From Deltaproteobacteria bacterium HGW-Deltaproteobacteria-18 (GTDB lineage Bacteria > Desulfobacterota > Desulfovibrionia > Desulfovibrionales > Desulfomicrobiaceae), in NCBI GenBank assembly GCA_002841885.1, contig PHBE01000008.1:1-64000 (forward strand): a stretch of 64,000 nt of DNA, given 5' to 3'. Positions 7,452-16,629 of this stretch are shown piece after piece. A program made the position numbers and the translations under genes. Numbering within the stretch: the stretch's first letter is position 1; each line of letters begins with the position of its first letter. Below the pieces are notes generated by a model. The model worked only from the letters and a program-made list of their open reading frames with translations. It made no database searches and was not told the DNA's origin.

Positions 7452-9547
7452 ACGCATTCGCCATAGCCCGCTCGGCCGTGGGCATGATCACAAGGCACAA
7501 CGACCTGTCCATCGTCGCCCTGCTGGTCATCGTGGTGGGGCTCATGATTCTGCCCCTGCCCACCCCCTTGGTGGATGCCTTCATCGGCCTGAACATGGCC
7601 TTGTCTTTCATCATGCTCATGATGTCCATGTACGTGCGCACGGCCTTGGACTTTTCAGTCTTTCCGACCATGCTGCTTTTCACCACCCTGTTCCGGGTGG
7701 GTCTCAACATCACCACCACTCGCCTCATCCTCCTTCAGGCCGACGCGGGCGAGATCATCTTCACCTTCGGTGACTTTGCCCTGGGCGGGAATTTCGTTGT
7801 CGGTGCCGTGGTATTCCTCATTTTGACCATCGTGCAGTTCCTGGTCATCGCCAAGGGCGCCGAGCGAGTGGCCGAGGTCGGGGCCCGCTTCACCCTGGAC
7901 GCCATGCCGGGCAAGCAGATGTCCATTGACGCGGACATGCGCGCCGGGGTCATCGATATGACCGAGGCCCAGTCCCGTCGCCAGCGCGTGAGCCAGGAAA
8001 GCCAGATGTACGGCGCCATGGACGGAGCCATGAAATTCGTCAAGGGCGACAGCATCGCAGGCATGATCATCGCCGTGGTCAACATCGTCGGTGGGACCAT
8101 CATCGGCATTTCCCAAAATGGAATGACGGCCGGAGAGGCATTGCACGTCTATGGCATCCTGACCATCGGCGACGGCCTGGTCTCCCAGATTCCGTCCCTG
8201 CTGGTGTCCATCTCGGCCGGCGTCCTCATCACCCGCACCGGCGACTCCGAAGTCAACGTCGGCACTCAGATCGGCGAGCAGCTCTTCAACCAGCCCAAGG
8301 CCCTGCTTATGGCCGGAGGCCTGGTATTCCTTTTTGGCCTTATTCCCGGGTTTCCAAAACCACAGCTTTTCGCCCTGGCCGCGTGTCTGGGGGGGCTTGG
8401 CTACGTGCTGCGCCGCATCAGCCTGCTGCCTCAGACCCATGACGCCCGCGCCGAGCTGACCAGGTCGCTCAAGCCTTCGGCTACGCCCAGAAAGTCGGGC
8501 AAGCCCTTGCCGGGCGGACAGCGCGACGAGTTCGCACCGACAGTGCCCATCATCCTCGACATCTCCGAGGACATGGGTGACAGCCTCGACTACGACTCCC
8601 TCAACGAGGAGCTGGCGACCCTGCGTCGGGCCCTGTATTTTGACCTGGGCGTGCCCTTTCCGGGCATCAACATTCGCCCCAACCCCGGCCTGGAAGATCT
8701 GAGCTATTCCCTGCACGTCAACGAGATCCCCATGTCGCGGGGGAAGCTGGAAAGGGGCATGGTTCTGGTCCGGGATACGCGCGAGAATCTGCGGATGCTT
8801 GGCGTGGACGTGAAGGAGGGCGAGCGCTTCCTGCCCGACGTGGAGCCTCTGTGGGTGCCTGCGGCCCAGAGTCCGAGCCTGGCCCGCGTGGGCATCTCCT
8901 GCATGAGCCATCCGCGTATTCTGGCCTACCACCTGTCCCTGATCCTTTCGCGCCACGCGTCTTCCTTCCTGGGCCTTCAGGAGACCAAGTACCTCCTGGA
9001 CCGCATGGAGGAACGCGCTCCGGATCTGGTGCGCGAGGCCACTCGCCTCATGCCTACCCAGCGCATCGCCGAGATATTCCAGCGCCTGGTGCAGGAACAG
9101 GTCTCCATCCGCGACCTGCGCGGCATCCTGGAGGCACTGGTGGAATGGAGCCCCAAGGAGAAGGACGCGGTCATGCTCGCGGAGTACGTGCGCACGGCCC
9201 TCAAACGCCAGATCAGCTATATGTACTCAAAAGGGCAGAACATGCTGCCGGCCATTCTCATGGAGCCTGCAGTGGAGGAGACTATCCGCAAAGCCATCCG
9301 GCAGACATCCGCAGGCGCGTTTTTGGCCCTGGACCCGGAGACCACCCAGCGTTTCATGAAGGCCGTGGGCGAGGCCGCCGGCAGGTACAAGACCAGCACC
9401 CAGAAGCCCGTTCTGGTGGTCTCCATGGACATCCGCCGGTATGTGCGTCGGCTCATCGAGGGGGAACACTACGGCTTGGCAGTGGTGTCGTACCAGGAGA
9501 TCACGCCGGAGATTTCGGTCCAGCCCGTGAACAGGATACGCCTGTAG
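7448..9547 (+). CDS. sctV: T3SS export gate protein SctV (LcrD/InvA/FlhA family)
   Basis: 699 residues, typical length. About eight membrane helices occupy residues 15-325, including the conserved FRVGLNITTTRLIL segment and the GDG..SQIPSLLVS..AG motif characteristic of the FHIPEP family. A long cytoplasmic domain (about 345-699) follows; it forms the nonameric ring that receives chaperone-substrate complexes. The gene overlaps sctY by 4 nt and is followed by sctS after 42 nt. T3SS rather than flagellar identity rests on the neighbours (SctW, X, Y, S, T, U). Confidence 0.93.
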   Translation: MNAFAIARSAVGMITRHNDLSIVALLVIVVGLMILPLPTPLVDAFIGLNMALSFIMLMMSMYVRTALDFSVFPTMLLFTTLFRVGLNITTTRLILLQADAGEIIFTFGDFALGGNFVVGAVVFLILTIVQFLVIAKGAERVAEVGARFTLDAMPGKQMSIDADMRAGVIDMTEAQSRRQRVSQESQMYGAMDGAMKFVKGDSIAGMIIAVVNIVGGTIIGISQNGMTAGEALHVYGILTIGDGLVSQIPSLLVSISAGVLITRTGDSEVNVGTQIGEQLFNQPKALLMAGGLVFLFGLIPGFPKPQLFALAACLGGLGYVLRRISLLPQTHDARAELTRSLKPSATPRKSGKPLPGGQRDEFAPTVPIILDISEDMGDSLDYDSLNEELATLRRALYFDLGVPFPGINIRPNPGLEDLSYSLHVNEIPMSRGKLERGMVLVRDTRENLRMLGVDVKEGERFLPDVEPLWVPAAQSPSLARVGISCMSHPRILAYHLSLILSRHASSFLGLQETKYLLDRMEERAPDLVREATRLMPTQRIAEIFQRLVQEQVSIRDLRGILEALVEWSPKEKDAVMLAEYVRTALKRQISYMYSKGQNMLPAILMEPAVEETIRKAIRQTSAGAFLALDPETTQRFMKAVGEAAGRYKTSTQKPVLVVSMDIRRYVRRLIEGEHYGLAVVSYQEITPEISVQPVNRIRL

Positions 9548-9589
9548 GGCAAGGCCCCGGGGCCGTCGTCAACTTCCAAAGGAGAGGTG

Positions 9590-9850
9590 ATGGAAGTCAC
9601 TGCCATTAACTATGCCGTTCAGGCCCTGTACCTGGTGCTCATGCTCTCGTTGCCGCCCATCGTGGTCGCCTCGGTCGTGGGCATCATCTTCAGCCTGATC
9701 CAGGCCATCACCCAGCTTCAGGAGCAGACCCTGTCTTTTGGCGTCAAGCTCATCGCGGTCATCGCGACCTTGTTCGTGATGGGTGGCTGGCTGAGTGGTC
9801 AGATTTTGCGATACGCTACTGAAATCTTTAATAATTTTTATCTGTTGTGA
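9590..9850 (+). CDS. sctS: T3SS export apparatus protein SctS (YscS/FliQ family)
   Basis: 86 residues with two membrane helices (about 15-40 and 50-75) joined by a loop with the conserved SLIQAITQLQEQTLSF segment of the FliQ/SpaQ family. The start ATG at 9590 follows GGAGAG; a GTG one codon upstream is also possible. SctS forms, with SctR and SctT, the helical export pore at the inner membrane. No sctR is found before it, where most systems have one. Confidence 0.92.
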   Translation: MEVTAINYAVQALYLVLMLSLPPIVVASVVGIIFSLIQAITQLQEQTLSFGVKLIAVIATLFVMGGWLSGQILRYATEIFNNFYLL

Positions 9851-9869
9851 TGGGTAAAAGGGGGGGCGG

Positions 9870-10697
9870 ATGAATCTGGAATCCCTCTTTCAGGAACTCC
9901 GCGTCATGGACCATCTGCTGGCTGTGCTTCTGGGCATGCCGCGCCTGTTCATGATCATACAGACGGTTCCGTTCCTGGGCGGCTCCATTGTCACCGGCCA
10001 GATCCGCGTGGCCGTTGCCTTTGCCTGCTATATGTTCATCCATCCCATGGTTCTTGATCAGCTTGATGTGCCCCAGGTCCTGACCATGGGCGTCATGGGA
10101 CAATTGACCCTTGTTTTGCTCAAGGAGAGCCTGATCGGTTTCCTCCTGGGTTTTCTAGCCGGGATGCTGTTTTGGGCCGTGCAATGCGCGGGCTTCTTCA
10201 TCGACAACCAGCGAGGTGCGTCCATGGCCTCGGGCGCCGACCCCCTGTCCGGGGAGGAGACCTCTCCGCTGGGTTCTCTGCTTTTTCAGTGCGCGGTATA
10301 TCTGTTTTTTTCCGGCGGCGCCTTCCTGACCTTTCTCTCTCTGGTCTACTCCAGCTACGAGATTTGGCCGGTGGCCTCACTGCTGCCCGCCGGTTTGTTC
10401 GAGCGCGGCGCGGATGTACCCCTGTTCTTCGCCGGCCGTGTGGCTTGGCTCATGAGCACCATGATTCTGCTCTCGGCTCCTATCGTTGCCGCCTGCCTGC
10501 TCACGGACATGTCTTTGGGCCTCATCAACCGCTTCGCGGCGCAGCTCAACGTGTATATTCTGGGAATGCCCATCAAGAGCGCCTTGGCGGCCTTTCTCCT
10601 GTTCGTGTCCTTTGGGCTTCTCATGTCCCAGATCGGAGGGCTTTTCGCCACCATTGGCAACGACCTGGCAATGCTGCGGATTTTGTTCCATGAGTGA
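9870..10697 (+). CDS. sctT: T3SS export apparatus protein SctT (YscT/SpaR/FliR family)
   Basis: 275 residues, about six to seven hydrophobic helices throughout, with the family segment GFFIDNQRGASMAS and the downstream GEETSPLG. It is part of the SctRST export pore in the inner membrane. A purine-rich AAGGGGGGGCGG precedes the ATG. The 3' end overlaps sctU by 8 nt. Confidence 0.92.
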   Translation: MNLESLFQELRVMDHLLAVLLGMPRLFMIIQTVPFLGGSIVTGQIRVAVAFACYMFIHPMVLDQLDVPQVLTMGVMGQLTLVLLKESLIGFLLGFLAGMLFWAVQCAGFFIDNQRGASMASGADPLSGEETSPLGSLLFQCAVYLFFSGGAFLTFLSLVYSSYEIWPVASLLPAGLFERGADVPLFFAGRVAWLMSTMILLSAPIVAACLLTDMSLGLINRFAAQLNVYILGMPIKSALAAFLLFVSFGLLMSQIGGLFATIGNDLAMLRILFHE

Positions 10698-11745
10698 GAA
10701 GACCGAACAACCCACGGCAAAGCGCCTGCGGGAAGCACGGGAAAAGGGCGACGTCTGCAAGAGCCAGGACGTGCCGGCGGCCATGTCCGTGCTTGCCATC
10801 GCCGTGTATCTTTCGGCCATGAGCGACTCCATCTACGAGACCCTCTCGACCATGACGGAGGTGCCCATGATCGTCATGAGCCTGCCCTTCGAGCAGGCCC
10901 TGCCCCTGGCCGCCGACGTCACGGTGGCGTGCTTCCTGAAGCTGGTTCTGCCCCTCATAGGCTTGGTCATGGCTACCTCCATCGCGTCCAACCTGGCGCA
11001 GGTAGGTGTCCTTTTCGCTTTCAAGGGCGCCATGCCCAAGCTTGAGAACATCAGTCCCTCCAAGTGGTTCCAGAAGGTTTTTTCCATCAAGAACGCCGTG
11101 GAGTTCCTCAAGAACATACTTAAAGTCGTGGTTCTGTCCTGGGTGGTCTGGTTGATCATGTCCGAGCACCTGAAGACCCTCTTCACCATCCCCAACGGCA
11201 ACATCGGGCACCTTTGGTCGGTGCTGGGCGCGGCCATGCACGACCTGCTCTACGCCGCTGCCGGTGCTTTCTGCGTCATTGCCGCCGTGGACTACCTCTT
11301 CCAGCGCTGGCAGTACAACAAACAGCACATGATGAGTAAAGACGAGGTCAAACGTGAGTACAAAGAGATGGAGGGCGATCCCATGATCAAGGGCAAGCGC
11401 AAGCAACTGCATCAGGAGCTGCTTGCGCAGAACACCTTGGGCAACGTGCGCAAGGCCAAGGTGCTCGTGACCAACCCGACCCATTTTGCAGTGGCCCTTG
11501 ATTACGAGAAGGACAAGACGCCCCTGCCGATCATTCTGGCCAAGGGTGAGGGCCTGCTGGCCCAGCGCATGATAGAGATCGCCCAGGAGGAGGGCATTCC
11601 GATCATGCAGAACGTTCCCCTGGCGCGCGCCCTCTTTGAGACGGGCACGGAAAACGCCTACATCCCCAAGGACCTTATCGGGCCCGTGGCCGAGGTGCTG
11701 CGCTGGGTGCAGAGTCTCGGAGCCGGCGGTGCTCGCAGCAGATAA
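10690..11745 (+). CDS. sctU: T3SS switch protein SctU (YscU/SpaS/FlhB family)
   Basis: 351 residues from the ATG at 10690, which begins with the family signature MSEKTEQPTAKRLREAREKG; a longer upstream reading frame is only a sctT shadow. Four membrane helices lie at about 30-210, then a cytoplasmic domain with the self-cleaving NPTH motif (residues about 261-264) and the downstream PTH-dependent core. Autocleavage at Asn-Pro lets the machine switch from early to later substrates. It is translationally coupled to sctT. Confidence 0.94.
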   Translation: MSEKTEQPTAKRLREAREKGDVCKSQDVPAAMSVLAIAVYLSAMSDSIYETLSTMTEVPMIVMSLPFEQALPLAADVTVACFLKLVLPLIGLVMATSIASNLAQVGVLFAFKGAMPKLENISPSKWFQKVFSIKNAVEFLKNILKVVVLSWVVWLIMSEHLKTLFTIPNGNIGHLWSVLGAAMHDLLYAAAGAFCVIAAVDYLFQRWQYNKQHMMSKDEVKREYKEMEGDPMIKGKRKQLHQELLAQNTLGNVRKAKVLVTNPTHFAVALDYEKDKTPLPIILAKGEGLLAQRMIEIAQEEGIPIMQNVPLARALFETGTENAYIPKDLIGPVAEVLRWVQSLGAGGARSR

Positions 11746-11760
11746 CTTAAGGTAGCATTA

Positions 11761-13098
11761 ATGATTTACGAGAAAAAATTTTTGAATACGCTCATTTCCC
11801 TTTGCGACGACCTGGCCTGGGGCCGCCCGGCCAGCGAGGAGCAACTCTTCGACCTGACCCGTCCGGGGGCTGGCCCCGAGGACTACGTTCGCCTGGCCGA
11901 GGCCTTCGGCATGATGCTCGTCAAGGTCGAGGGGCGGGAATTTCACCGCGACGAACTCATTTCCGAACTCAAGGCCCGTAACGCGGAGCTGGAGGAGACC
12001 CGGGCCCTGCTGGCACAGCGCAACCGGCACCTCATGCAGACCGTGCAGGACGCCTACCAGCCCCGGCGGATCATCGGCAGTTCCGAGGGTATGCGCCGTG
12101 TCGTGGAGCTGGCCCTGTCCATCGCCAGACGGCCCATCAACACCGTGATCCTTGGCCCCACGGGTGCGGGCAAGGAGGTCGTCGCAAAGATGGTGCACTA
12201 CAATTCGCCGCGTCGTGAGGGGCCCTTTGTGGCCGTTAACTGTTCGGCCATCCCCGAGAATCTTTTCGAAAGCGAGATGTTCGGCATTGAGAAGGGGGCG
12301 GCTTCGGGCGTGGGGTTCAGGCGCGGTCTGGTGGAGGAGGCCAGCGGCGGCACACTTTTCCTGGACGAGGTCGGCGAGATGAGCCTGGCACATCAGGCAA
12401 AATTTCTGCGCGTGCTGGAGGAGCAGGAGGTGCAACGCGTGGGGCGCAACAAACCGCTCCCCGTGGATATCAAGGTCATCGCTGCGACCAACGCCAGCCT
12501 GGAGGAGGCTGTTCGTGAGGGGCGTTTCAGGTCGGATTTGTACTACCGAATCAGCGTGGCGGAGATTCGTTTGCCTCCCTTGTGCGAGCGCGGCGACGAC
12601 ATACTGCTCCTGGCCCAGCATTTCCTGGAGGAGCATTGTGCGCGTATGGGCCGTCACCGCCTGATCCTGGCCGCAGGAACCCGGGAGGCGCTTCTGGCCT
12701 ATTCCTGGCCCGGCAACGTGCGCGAACTGGGCAATGAAATGGAACGGGCCGCCTCCCTCACTGTGGGCGACCGTGTTGAAGCGGCGGATCTATCATCCCG
12801 CATTACGGCTACGGTTCCTCGCCGTGTTGCTGTGACCTCGCTTACGGCAAACATTTCTGCGGCGGAAAACCCTGCCTGCGGCGCAGTGGCCTTCAGCGAC
12901 AATGATCCGGCTCCGGCCCAAGGACCGTTCGAAAAAGGCACGGCGGACCTCAACCTGCAACTTGTCGAGCGCTGGGTGGTCACCGAAGCCCTGAACCGTT
13001 GCGCGGGCAACAAGACCAGGGCCGCCGAACTGCTCGGCATCACCCGTGAGGGTCTGCGCAAAAAACTGCAGCGCATCGGGATGACGGAGCAGCCATGA
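11761..13098 (+). CDS. Sigma-54-type AAA+ activator with degenerate GAFTGA loop
   Basis: 445 residues. There is no receiver domain: residues 1-105 are helical with a coiled coil. An AAA+ core follows with Walker A GPTGAGKE (about 138), Walker B GGTLFLDEVGEM (about 200) and the FRSDLYYRISV sensor region. A Fis-type helix-turn-helix is at about 395-440 (AGNKTRAAELLGITREGLRKKL). The loop that normally reads GAFTGA reads GAASGV, which is unusual since the Phe and Thr contact sigma-54. It is 15 nt downstream of sctU and overlaps the phosphatase gene by 4 nt, so it is probably the regulator of the T3SS regulon, as HrpR/HrpS are in plant pathogens. Confidence 0.88.
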   Translation: MIYEKKFLNTLISLCDDLAWGRPASEEQLFDLTRPGAGPEDYVRLAEAFGMMLVKVEGREFHRDELISELKARNAELEETRALLAQRNRHLMQTVQDAYQPRRIIGSSEGMRRVVELALSIARRPINTVILGPTGAGKEVVAKMVHYNSPRREGPFVAVNCSAIPENLFESEMFGIEKGAASGVGFRRGLVEEASGGTLFLDEVGEMSLAHQAKFLRVLEEQEVQRVGRNKPLPVDIKVIAATNASLEEAVREGRFRSDLYYRISVAEIRLPPLCERGDDILLLAQHFLEEHCARMGRHRLILAAGTREALLAYSWPGNVRELGNEMERAASLTVGDRVEAADLSSRITATVPRRVAVTSLTANISAAENPACGAVAFSDNDPAPAQGPFEKGTADLNLQLVERWVVTEALNRCAGNKTRAAELLGITREGLRKKLQRIGMTEQP

Positions 13099-15092
13099 TC
13101 CTGTCCCTGCGCACCAAGCTCTTTTCCCTGGTAGTTGCGGCCATCGCCTTGGCGGCGGTGCCTATCATCCTGCTGACCTTCCGTGAGATCAACGACATGA
13201 GCCTGAGGCGCGAGCGGGAGTCCTTCGGCAACGCGGTGGTCCTGGTCGAAGACAACATCGGCTCCCGCTACTTGAGCCTGCTGGCCAATAATATTCTGGG
13301 CGTGATGCAGCACAAGAACCAGTTGCGGCAAATGGCCATCCTGACCCGGACCACCTGGCTCGACATGGAAGGCTTGCCCGACGGGGCGGGGGAACGGGTC
13401 ATCGGCAGTTGGGCTCGTCCCTTGCTCGGTTTCGGCCTGCATCTCGACCTGTTCGAGGCGTCGGGGGCGCGCATCCTAGGCAGCCCCCTGATCCGAGAAC
13501 TGGCCATGGATCCCGAACGTACGGATCTCAAGGGCCGCCCTATCGCGACCATGATGCGTCATGATCGGTTGCCTGCCGACGGGATGTTCGCTGTTTTTGG
13601 CCTGGATCAGGATTTGACGGGCGTGCTGCCAGGCGCTCCCGGCCCGCTGCTCGTCTATTTTCTCCCCGTGCCCGAACGCGAGGCCGTCATCGCGCTGGCC
13701 ATGCAGCTTTCGGATATGCAAAAAGAGGCGGCCGGCACGGAGCGGCAGATCGCCGACAGCACCCAGGAGAAGTTCGATTCCCTGGAATTGCACGAGAACG
13801 GCTTTTTGGCCCTGATTTCCGGCGATAGCCGGATTCTTGCCTTCAAGGGCAATCCCATGGGTCGCGAAGAAGGGTTCATCCCCCGCGAGGGCCTGGATCA
13901 GGCCCGGGAGAAGGGGTTTGTGGATTTTACGGATCAGGGGGCGGGGGACGGTTCGCGGGTCTTCCGCATTGCCCACTTCAAAGCCCTGGACTGGTACATT
14001 GTGGCTGCCGTGCCCCGGGACGAGATGGAAGCGCCGGCCAGGACTCTGTTGCGTCGCATGGTCGCCTTCGCCATGGGCTCGGCGGTGCTGAGCGTATTGG
14101 GCATGCTTTTGGTCACTGCCCGGCTCATCAAGCCATTGCGCACTCTGACTGGCCAGGCCAAGGTCCTGGCCGGCATCGACCTTACCCAGGCCACTTCTGT
14201 CCGCGATGCCGGAGATTCACCTCTTCTCGCCCTGGCGCGGGAACTGCCCGTGGGACAGCGCGATGAGGTCGGTACCCTGGCTGCGGCATTTGGGGATATG
14301 GGTCGGGCCCTGGATCAGAACATCCGTACTCTCATGGAGACCACCACGATCAAACAGCGCATGGAGGGTGAACTGAACGCCGCCCGCGACATACAGATGG
14401 GCATCCTGCCCGCTGCAGATGCACCGGCCCATCCCGATTGCCTGGTGGCCTCGTTTCTGGAACCGGCAAAGGAGGTCGGTGGGGATCTGTTCGATTTTTT
14501 CCAGGTGTCGGACGGCAGGCAAGCCATCATCATCGGCGACGTATCCGACAAAGGCGTCCCGGCGGCCCTGTTCATGTCCATGACCGTGACCCTGGTCCGC
14601 TTCGCCCTGGCCCAGATCTCGGACCCGGCCGAGGTCATGACCCGCATCAACGACAGATTGAGTGAGAATAATCCGGGCTGTATGTTCGTGACGCTTTTTA
14701 TCGGTATCTTCGACCCGGCCACGGGTGAGTTGGAATATGCCAACGGCGGGCACTGCCAGCCTCTGGTCACAGGCCAGGACGGATCCGTGCGCGCCATCGA
14801 GGGCATGAGCGGGCCCGTGGTGGGCGCCATGGGCGGCCTCCCCTATGAACTGCACCGGACTGTGCTGGGCGCGGGGGAGACCTGTTTGTTGTACTCCGAC
14901 GGAGTGTCCGAGGCCATGGATGAGGAGCGGCGTCTGTTCGGGGAGGATCGTGTCGAAGCATTGCTCGCAGCGCACGCCGGCGACACCCCGGAAAAGATCC
15001 TGCGGCATGTGTACGAGGCCATTGAGGCTCATCGCGGGAATGCAGCCCAGTCCGACGACATCACCATGCTCTGCTTTACCCGCAGAAACTAA
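13095..15092 (+). CDS. Membrane sensor with HAMP and RsbU/SpoIIE-type PP2C phosphatase
   Basis: 665 residues. A membrane helix at about 10-30, an extracytoplasmic sensor of roughly 290 residues (Cache-like, inferred from size and position), a second membrane helix at about 322-345, a HAMP segment, then a SpoIIE-like phosphatase (about 420-660). That domain shows DIQMGILP, GGDLFDFF, GDVSDKGVPAALFM, GGHCQPLV, YSDGVSEAMD and SDDITML, so all metal-binding acidic positions appear intact. Such proteins dephosphorylate anti-anti-sigma factors in partner-switching circuits; no partner is encoded nearby. ATGA overlap with the AAA+ activator suggests the two act together in T3SS control. Confidence 0.87.
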   Translation: MILSLRTKLFSLVVAAIALAAVPIILLTFREINDMSLRRERESFGNAVVLVEDNIGSRYLSLLANNILGVMQHKNQLRQMAILTRTTWLDMEGLPDGAGERVIGSWARPLLGFGLHLDLFEASGARILGSPLIRELAMDPERTDLKGRPIATMMRHDRLPADGMFAVFGLDQDLTGVLPGAPGPLLVYFLPVPEREAVIALAMQLSDMQKEAAGTERQIADSTQEKFDSLELHENGFLALISGDSRILAFKGNPMGREEGFIPREGLDQAREKGFVDFTDQGAGDGSRVFRIAHFKALDWYIVAAVPRDEMEAPARTLLRRMVAFAMGSAVLSVLGMLLVTARLIKPLRTLTGQAKVLAGIDLTQATSVRDAGDSPLLALARELPVGQRDEVGTLAAAFGDMGRALDQNIRTLMETTTIKQRMEGELNAARDIQMGILPAADAPAHPDCLVASFLEPAKEVGGDLFDFFQVSDGRQAIIIGDVSDKGVPAALFMSMTVTLVRFALAQISDPAEVMTRINDRLSENNPGCMFVTLFIGIFDPATGELEYANGGHCQPLVTGQDGSVRAIEGMSGPVVGAMGGLPYELHRTVLGAGETCLLYSDGVSEAMDEERRLFGEDRVEALLAAHAGDTPEKILRHVYEAIEAHRGNAAQSDDITMLCFTRRN

Positions 15093-15108
15093 AAAGGTTC
15101 TGGGACGA

Positions 15109-16629
15109 TCAGGATTGGGGCTTCACTGTCACCCCGTTCCAGCGCGAGGCGAAGCGTTCCAGGGCTGACTCCCAGCCTGGTGTACGTTCCCCGAAGGGGA
15201 TGTAGTCCTGATACCATGAGGCCAGGCTCAGGGGCAGGACATCGGCCAGGGTCAGCTGCGAGATGCGGTTCAGATGCGCGCGGGTGAGGCCTCCGGCGGC
15301 GGCCAGTTCCACGCTGCCGGCCGGGCGGAGGCCCATGTCCTCGATCTGCACGGTCAGGGGCAGAGCCGCCAGGCACCGATCTGGGAGGTGGACGCGCAGG
15401 GGCGACCCGGCTACCTCCATGGCCGACGCCACGCCCCGGATCATGGCCGGGAGGTATTCCGCCAGAAAGATGCCTCCGAAGCAGCGCAGCCCATGGTCCA
15501 GGGTCAGGCTCATGTACGAAGTGAAAAGGCTCGGCACGATGCTTCCGGCGGCCAGGGCGTCGCGCAGGGCCGCAGGCCGCAGGGGAATGCACGTGTCCCC
15601 GAATCCGAGGCCGGCTTTGCCCGAAGGCGTCGCGCACAGACGCAGGGGGCAGCGTCGGCCTTTTTCGTCGGCCATCCAGAAGAAAACCGTGCCGGCCCTG
15701 CCCGTGCGCCCAAGGGCCAGACCGTTGATGGCCTCGGTTCGCCAGCATCCGCGCACCCCGGCCAGCGTGCCGAGAATCAGGGTGCGTACCTGCGGGTCGA
15801 AAAGAATCCGGTGCATCACCGATCCCTCATCCTCCAGATCCTGCCCGAGCAGCCTTGTCACCAGGGCTTCCATCTCCAGATAGATCACCTTGGCGTGCCT
15901 GGCCTGGCTGTAGCGCTCTGCGCATAGCGATGCGTTCACGCTGGCGACCTGTGCGCTGAACGTAGGCTGGTCCAGCACGTCGGGGCGCAGTACGTGCCCG
16001 TCCATGATGGCGTCCACGGCTTCACGCTCCCAGTGCAGCAGCGGAGGTCGCCCTTTATGCAGCCACAGGGCGCGCATGGCGCGCAGCTGCTTCATCGTCA
16101 GGGCGGGTGAACGGCTGGCCATCACGTCCTGCAGGGCACTGGGAAAGAAGGGCAGGTGTACGTGTGCTATACCCTCGGCGTCCCGGCGCGAGAGCATGAG
16201 TCCCCGTGGGTAGGTCTGGCTCTGCAGGGAAACGCTGGAGCAGGACAGGACAGGAACGACCGGTCCGATATCTGCTTCCACCGGCTCGGAAGCGAGATCC
16301 CCCAGTGCGAAGAAATGGATGGCCTGGACCATCTCCGGAAAGCACTCCACCCCGTGGTAATTGGCGGCCAGTATCGACGAGTTGGCTGAAAGCCGCTGGG
16401 CCAGAGCTCCTGCAGCCGCGTCGCCGAGCACCGGAGCGGTCATGGATCGCGCCGCCGCGAGCAGGGCGCTGGAGACGGTTTGCTGCCCAGCTTGGCCGGA
16501 CGGGTTTTCTGCAAAGCTGGCTGCGATCTGGCCCAGCGGGGCATCGCCCCACTGGCGCAGCAGGGGGGGCAGGTGCGGGAGCTTGGCCCACAGCGGGGCC
16601 ATCAGGGGAAGGGAGATAAGTTCGTTCAT
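15109..16629 (-). CDS. Conserved-looking hypothetical protein, last gene of sensor/transport operon
   Basis: 506 residues, family not recognised. The start at 16629 overlaps the stop of the MFS gene (ATGA), so the two are co-translated. The protein appears soluble and cytoplasmic, Ala/Leu-rich, with no signal peptide, no obvious nucleotide-binding loop and no metal-binding Cys cluster. Its 3' end is convergent with the PP2C phosphatase gene, 16 nt apart. Function can only be guessed from its operon partners (membrane sensor-transporter and periplasmic binding protein). Confidence 0.7.
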   Translation of the reverse strand: MNELISLPLMAPLWAKLPHLPPLLRQWGDAPLGQIAASFAENPSGQAGQQTVSSALLAAARSMTAPVLGDAAAGALAQRLSANSSILAANYHGVECFPEMVQAIHFFALGDLASEPVEADIGPVVPVLSCSSVSLQSQTYPRGLMLSRRDAEGIAHVHLPFFPSALQDVMASRSPALTMKQLRAMRALWLHKGRPPLLHWEREAVDAIMDGHVLRPDVLDQPTFSAQVASVNASLCAERYSQARHAKVIYLEMEALVTRLLGQDLEDEGSVMHRILFDPQVRTLILGTLAGVRGCWRTEAINGLALGRTGRAGTVFFWMADEKGRRCPLRLCATPSGKAGLGFGDTCIPLRPAALRDALAAGSIVPSLFTSYMSLTLDHGLRCFGGIFLAEYLPAMIRGVASAMEVAGSPLRVHLPDRCLAALPLTVQIEDMGLRPAGSVELAAAGGLTRAHLNRISQLTLADVLPLSLASWYQDYIPFGERTPGWESALERFASRWNGVTVKPQS

